NCBI RefSeq assembly: GCF_947501385.1
Contig: NZ_CANMVP010000022.1
Span: forward strand, 1 to 64,000
Source of the DNA: an uncultured Polaribacter sp.
Lineage (GTDB): Bacteria; Bacteroidota; Bacteroidia; Flavobacteriales; Flavobacteriaceae
Length of the DNA: 64,000 bases
Direction of reading: 5' to 3'
Positions 60,901 through 64,000 of this stretch are shown here, in pieces. A program made the position numbers and the translations under genes. The notes below the pieces were generated by a model. The model had not been told where the DNA came from. It searched no databases and was given only the letters and a program-made list of their open reading frames with translations. Position 1 is the first letter of the stretch, and the number at the start of each line of letters is the position of its first letter.

Positions 60901-62163
60901 TCAAGCAAACTTTATAGATTTAGAAGGCTGAATTTTAGTAATAATATAAGAAGGAATAATCAACATTAAAAAACATAAAACCAGCGTACCAATATTTAAT
61001 AATAAAATAGCAGCAATAGAAATATGAACAGGCATTGTTGCCACATAATATGTCTCTGGATTTAGTGTAATTAGTTGAAAGAAATGCTGAACACCAATAA
61101 CAGACAGCCCAATAATATTTCCCCAGAAAAGTCCTTTTAAAATTAAATAAGAAGCATTGTATAAAAATATTTTTCGAATGCTCGAATTGTAACTTCCCAA
61201 CGTTTTTAAAATACCAATCATTTGTACGCGTTCTAAAATTAAAACAAGTAGCGCAGTAATCATATTAATACCAGCAATTAAGATCATAATCCCAATAATA
61301 AACCAAACATTATTATCAAATAATTTAAACCAATCGAAAACTGCAGGATACAAACCTATTATAGTTTTACTATTTAAAGTGGCTCCTATCTCACTATAAA
61401 TCTCTTCGCCTTTTTCTTCAATCGTATCAAAATTATCTAAAATCACTTCAAAACCACCTACTTGATGCGCTGTCCATTTATTTAATTTTTGAACCTCTCT
61501 AATATCACCAATCATCATGTTTTTATCAAACTGTGCAAAACCAGAATTATAAATACCAGAAATAACATATTTCTTATTAGAAGGTAATTTACTAGCGGTG
61601 GTTTTTAAAAAAGTAGCTAAAATAGTATCGTTCAATTTTAATTGTAAACGATTCATAACGGTCTGAGACAACAAAACTTCTCTTGTTCTTTGTTGATTAA
61701 AATCAGGAACAACACCTTCTACTAAGTACTCTTTAAAAAAAGACCAATCGTAATCTTTCGAAACACCTTTAAAAATAATGCCTTCAAAATCGGTATCAGT
61801 TCTTAAAATTCCACCCTTATTTGCATAGACCTGTACGTTTTTTATACCTTCTATATTTTTAAATGCTGGATAAAAATTCTGATTTGTACTTATGGGTGTT
61901 GTAGAGACATCAGAATTATTATTATCATAATTTACAATTTGAACATGCCCTTTAAAACCCGCCATTTTATCGCGAATTTTATTCTGAAGTCCAGCAGCAG
62001 TTGCCACAGCAATAAGTATAATAATAATTCCCAACGCAATTGCTGTGATTGCAATTTTTATTATTGGTGATGAAATACTATTTTTATACTTTTTGCCAGC
62101 AATAATGCGTTTTGCAATAAATAATTCGTAATTCAAATTGATGATCTTTTTTAAACCTTTCAA
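60901..62163 (-). CDS. FtsX/LolCE-like ABC transporter permease
   Basis: A 420-residue inner membrane protein with four membrane helices: one near residues 30-60 and three near the C-terminus (IIGIMILIAGINMITALLVLIL; ILKGLFWGNIIGLSVIG; AAILLLNIGTLVLCFLMLIIP). A large periplasmic loop (about 60-275) lies between. This is the MacB/FtsX/LolE layout. Family members with a LolD-like ATPase release lipoproteins to LolA. A LolD-like ATPase is at 8526 but not adjacent. The start could be the TTG at 62136 (reading MNYELFIAKRII), which avoids overlap with the divergent gene. Confidence 0.88.
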   Translation of the reverse strand: MKGLKKIINLNYELFIAKRIIAGKKYKNSISSPIIKIAITAIALGIIIILIAVATAAGLQNKIRDKMAGFKGHVQIVNYDNNNSDVSTTPISTNQNFYPAFKNIEGIKNVQVYANKGGILRTDTDFEGIIFKGVSKDYDWSFFKEYLVEGVVPDFNQQRTREVLLSQTVMNRLQLKLNDTILATFLKTTASKLPSNKKYVISGIYNSGFAQFDKNMMIGDIREVQKLNKWTAHQVGGFEVILDNFDTIEEKGEEIYSEIGATLNSKTIIGLYPAVFDWFKLFDNNVWFIIGIMILIAGINMITALLVLILERVQMIGILKTLGSYNSSIRKIFLYNASYLILKGLFWGNIIGLSVIGVQHFFQLITLNPETYYVATMPVHISIAAILLLNIGTLVLCFLMLIIPSYIITKIQPSKSIKFA

Positions 62164-63448
62164 AAGTACATATTTATTCTTATTTCTATTGATGAATTTT
62201 CAGCTGATTTCATGTGGGCAACAAGTTCAAAATTCAAAATTTAAAATTCAAGAGAATACTCAAAATTCAAAAACTGAAAAACTAGAAATTAAAACGGGTG
62301 CAGAACACACCAATTTGTATCTCGGTTTATTAAAAGGGAAAAATGTTGCAGTGGTTGGGAATCAAACTTCGGTAATTTCAAAAATATTTAATTCAGAAGC
62401 TTATGGAGTTGACACTCACTCAGAAAAAATTATTGATACAATAAAGTTTTCAAAATTAGAGTATGTTCATCTTGTAGATAGTTTGCTTTCTTTAGGAATT
62501 ACCGTAAAAAAAGTCTTCGCACCAGAACACGGTTTCAGAGGAAAAGCAGATGCTGGAGCTTATGTAGAAGATGGATTAGATGCAAAAACAGGCTTGCCTA
62601 TTTTATCACTTCATGGAAAAAATAAGAAACCTTCTGCAAAACAATTAAAAGGAATTGATGTGGTGGTTTTCGATATTCAAGATGTTGGCGTGCGCTTTTA
62701 CACCTATATTTCTACTTTACATTATGTACTAGAAGCTTGTGCCGAAAATGGCATTCCTGTAATAATTTTAGACAGACCAAATCCAAACGGACATTATATC
62801 GATGGTGCTGTTTTAGAAATGAAACATTCAAGTTTTGTTGGCAAACATCCTGTTCCTGTGGTATATGGAATGACCATTGGTGAATATGGTCAAATGATTA
62901 ACGGAGAAAAATGGTTGAAAAACGGAATTCAGTGTAATTTAAAAGTAATTCCATTAGAAAATTATACACATAATTCTGAATATTCTTTACCGATAAAACC
63001 ATCACCGAATTTACCGAATGACAAAAGCATTAACCTGTATCCGAGTTTAGGTTTTTTTGAAGGAACTACAATTAATGCGGGTCGTGGAACAACATTTCAA
63101 TTTCAAAGATATGGTGCACCATTTTTTGAAAAAACTAAATTTTCTTTTACACCAAAAGCAAATGATGGCGCAAAATATCCAAAGCATAAAGGCAAAATGT
63201 GTTACGGAAAAGATTTGAGTGAAACGGAATATTTATCAAAAATTAACTTGTCTTTTTTAATTGATGCATATCAACAAACTCCTAAAAAGAAAAAATTCTT
63301 TGGAGAAACATTTACAATTCATGCAGGAACTAAAAAACTACAACAACAAATAGAAAAAGGGTTATCTGAAGAAGAAATTAGAGAAACTTGGGCGGAGGAT
63401 TTGGAGGCTTTTAAGGTTGTTCGTGAGAAATATTTGATTTATAAATAA
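62141..63448 (+). CDS. DUF1343 protein (NamZ-type exo-N-acetylmuramidase)
   Basis: A 435-residue lipoprotein. The ATG at 62141 gives a signal MIFFKPFKSTYLFLFLLMNFQLISC with a lipobox cysteine. The DUF1343 domain follows: VAVVGNQTSVI, VFAPEHGFRGKADAG, DIQDVGVRFYTYISTLHYVLEACAENG, DRPNPNGHYIDGAVLE and PSPNLPNDKSINLYPSLGFFEGT. NamZ of this family releases MurNAc from peptidoglycan fragments in Gram-positive Bacillus. Bacteroidetes members probably recycle cell-wall sugars. The start codon region overlaps the divergent permease gene. Confidence 0.9.
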   Translation: MIFFKPFKSTYLFLFLLMNFQLISCGQQVQNSKFKIQENTQNSKTEKLEIKTGAEHTNLYLGLLKGKNVAVVGNQTSVISKIFNSEAYGVDTHSEKIIDTIKFSKLEYVHLVDSLLSLGITVKKVFAPEHGFRGKADAGAYVEDGLDAKTGLPILSLHGKNKKPSAKQLKGIDVVVFDIQDVGVRFYTYISTLHYVLEACAENGIPVIILDRPNPNGHYIDGAVLEMKHSSFVGKHPVPVVYGMTIGEYGQMINGEKWLKNGIQCNLKVIPLENYTHNSEYSLPIKPSPNLPNDKSINLYPSLGFFEGTTINAGRGTTFQFQRYGAPFFEKTKFSFTPKANDGAKYPKHKGKMCYGKDLSETEYLSKINLSFLIDAYQQTPKKKKFFGETFTIHAGTKKLQQQIEKGLSEEEIRETWAEDLEAFKVVREKYLIYK

Positions 63449-63450
63449 CT

Positions 63451-64000
63451 ATGAAAAAGATTCTATTACTTTTTATGTCATCAATTTTATTCTTTTCTTG
63501 CAAATTTGAAAAACATATTAAAATAGAATATGGTAAGAAAAATTGCACAAAAAAAATAATTGATGCTGTTTACAATGATGAATATTTAACAAAATATGAT
63601 ACATGCAACAAATACAAACGAAAGTTTTATAGGAAATATTTTACTGATAATAAACTGATCATGGAAGGTTATTCTGAAAGATATTCAAAAGAAGGTGTTT
63701 GGAGGTTTTACAATAAGAAAGGAGATACAATTACTAAAGTCAATTTTAAAAATTCAGAACTAACAGGGAATTCCAAATTTAAAAATTTAGATACAATTTC
63801 TTGGGGAATTTTTGCGCTTCCAAATAAAGGATTTAGGATTTCAAAACCAAAAAGATTATCTGTTTTAGAAGAAGATGAAAACACATTTTATTTTGATGAT
63901 AAAAATGGAAATGGTAGCACTAATTTAAGTTTTAGAATTACAATGCATCTAATAGATGATATTGATGGAGAAATTATTGATATTTACAATAATACAGTTT
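63451..64000 (+). CDS. Lipoprotein, 5' part only
   Basis: The gene starts at 63451, 2 bp after the NamZ stop, and runs off the window after about 183 codons. The signal MKKILLLFMSSILFFSC ends in a lipobox cysteine. The visible mature part is basic then acidic (KHIKIEYGKKNCTKKI, EGVWRFYNKKGDTIT). The MORN-like segment GVWRFYNKKGD suggests a YwqK-type repeat protein, but this is weak. No known family is firmly recognised. The close spacing suggests an operon with the NamZ-type gene. Confidence 0.78.
   Translation, partial: MKKILLLFMSSILFFSCKFEKHIKIEYGKKNCTKKIIDAVYNDEYLTKYDTCNKYKRKFYRKYFTDNKLIMEGYSERYSKEGVWRFYNKKGDTITKVNFKNSELTGNSKFKNLDTISWGIFALPNKGFRISKPKRLSVLEEDENTFYFDDKNGNGSTNLSFRITMHLIDDIDGEIIDIYNNTV

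Overview
The window is AT-rich DNA from a member of the Bacteroidetes, most likely a marine Flavobacteriaceae (a Polaribacter- or Tenacibaculum-like genome is a reasonable guess, not proven). The reasons are the type IX secretion (gliding-motility) C-terminal domain at the left edge, the near absence of Shine-Dalgarno sequences, many TAnnTTTG boxes typical of the Bacteroidetes sigma factor, and family-typical proteins (DUF5916, BatA, sensor-of-ECF, YHYH/CotH, DUF1343/NamZ). Both ends cut a gene. I saw no rRNA, tRNA or CRISPR array.

Left part (1-16.4 kb): the end of a T9SS adhesin-like protein, uvrB, two poorly characterised genes, sucC, a DUF5916 outer-membrane-like protein, a LolD-like ATPase, a CPBP protease, a TIGR02757 protein, and a tight five-gene run made of an S10 peptidase, a BatA-domain membrane protein, a dihydroorotase-like protein that has lost its metal-binding histidines, a small membrane protein and an esterase.

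Defence island (16.4-22.8 kb): four overlapping or nearly touching genes encode a kleisin-like protein, a MukE-like small protein, a 1233-residue SMC-like ATPase and a Toprim nuclease. This is the layout of a Wadjet (JetABCD / MksFEBG) anti-plasmid condensin, in a divergent form. It sits between housekeeping genes.

Middle part (22.9-44.5 kb): a DEAD-box helicase and a VIT1-type transporter; a four-gene minus-strand signalling module (coiled-coil protein, longin/roadblock-like regulator, Rab-like small GTPase, hybrid histidine kinase); an MBL hydrolase; a conserved unknown protein; an ECF sigma operon with its membrane and periplasmic partners; kdsB with a HAD hydrolase; an OmpA lipoprotein; valS carrying an 87-bp palindromic repeat inserted in frame; a PDZ-aspartyl protease; an aminotransferase with murB; and SCO plus YwqK lipoproteins.

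Right part (44.6-64 kb): YHYH, CotH and EF-hand exported proteins next to a second ECF sigma operon; a glycosyltransferase, a third ECF sigma factor and an Nramp-like transporter in one operon; a toxin-antitoxin pair; an IS200-type element with recognisable end hairpins; lipA; a dipeptidase; a cystathionine beta-synthase-like enzyme; a 566-bp non-coding element bounded by 12-bp inverted repeats; an SbtA-type bicarbonate transporter with two small upstream genes and a divergent LysR regulator; a FtsX-like permease; a NamZ-type muramidase; and the start of a lipoprotein gene. Intrinsic terminators are visible at many operon ends and were used to divide transcription units.
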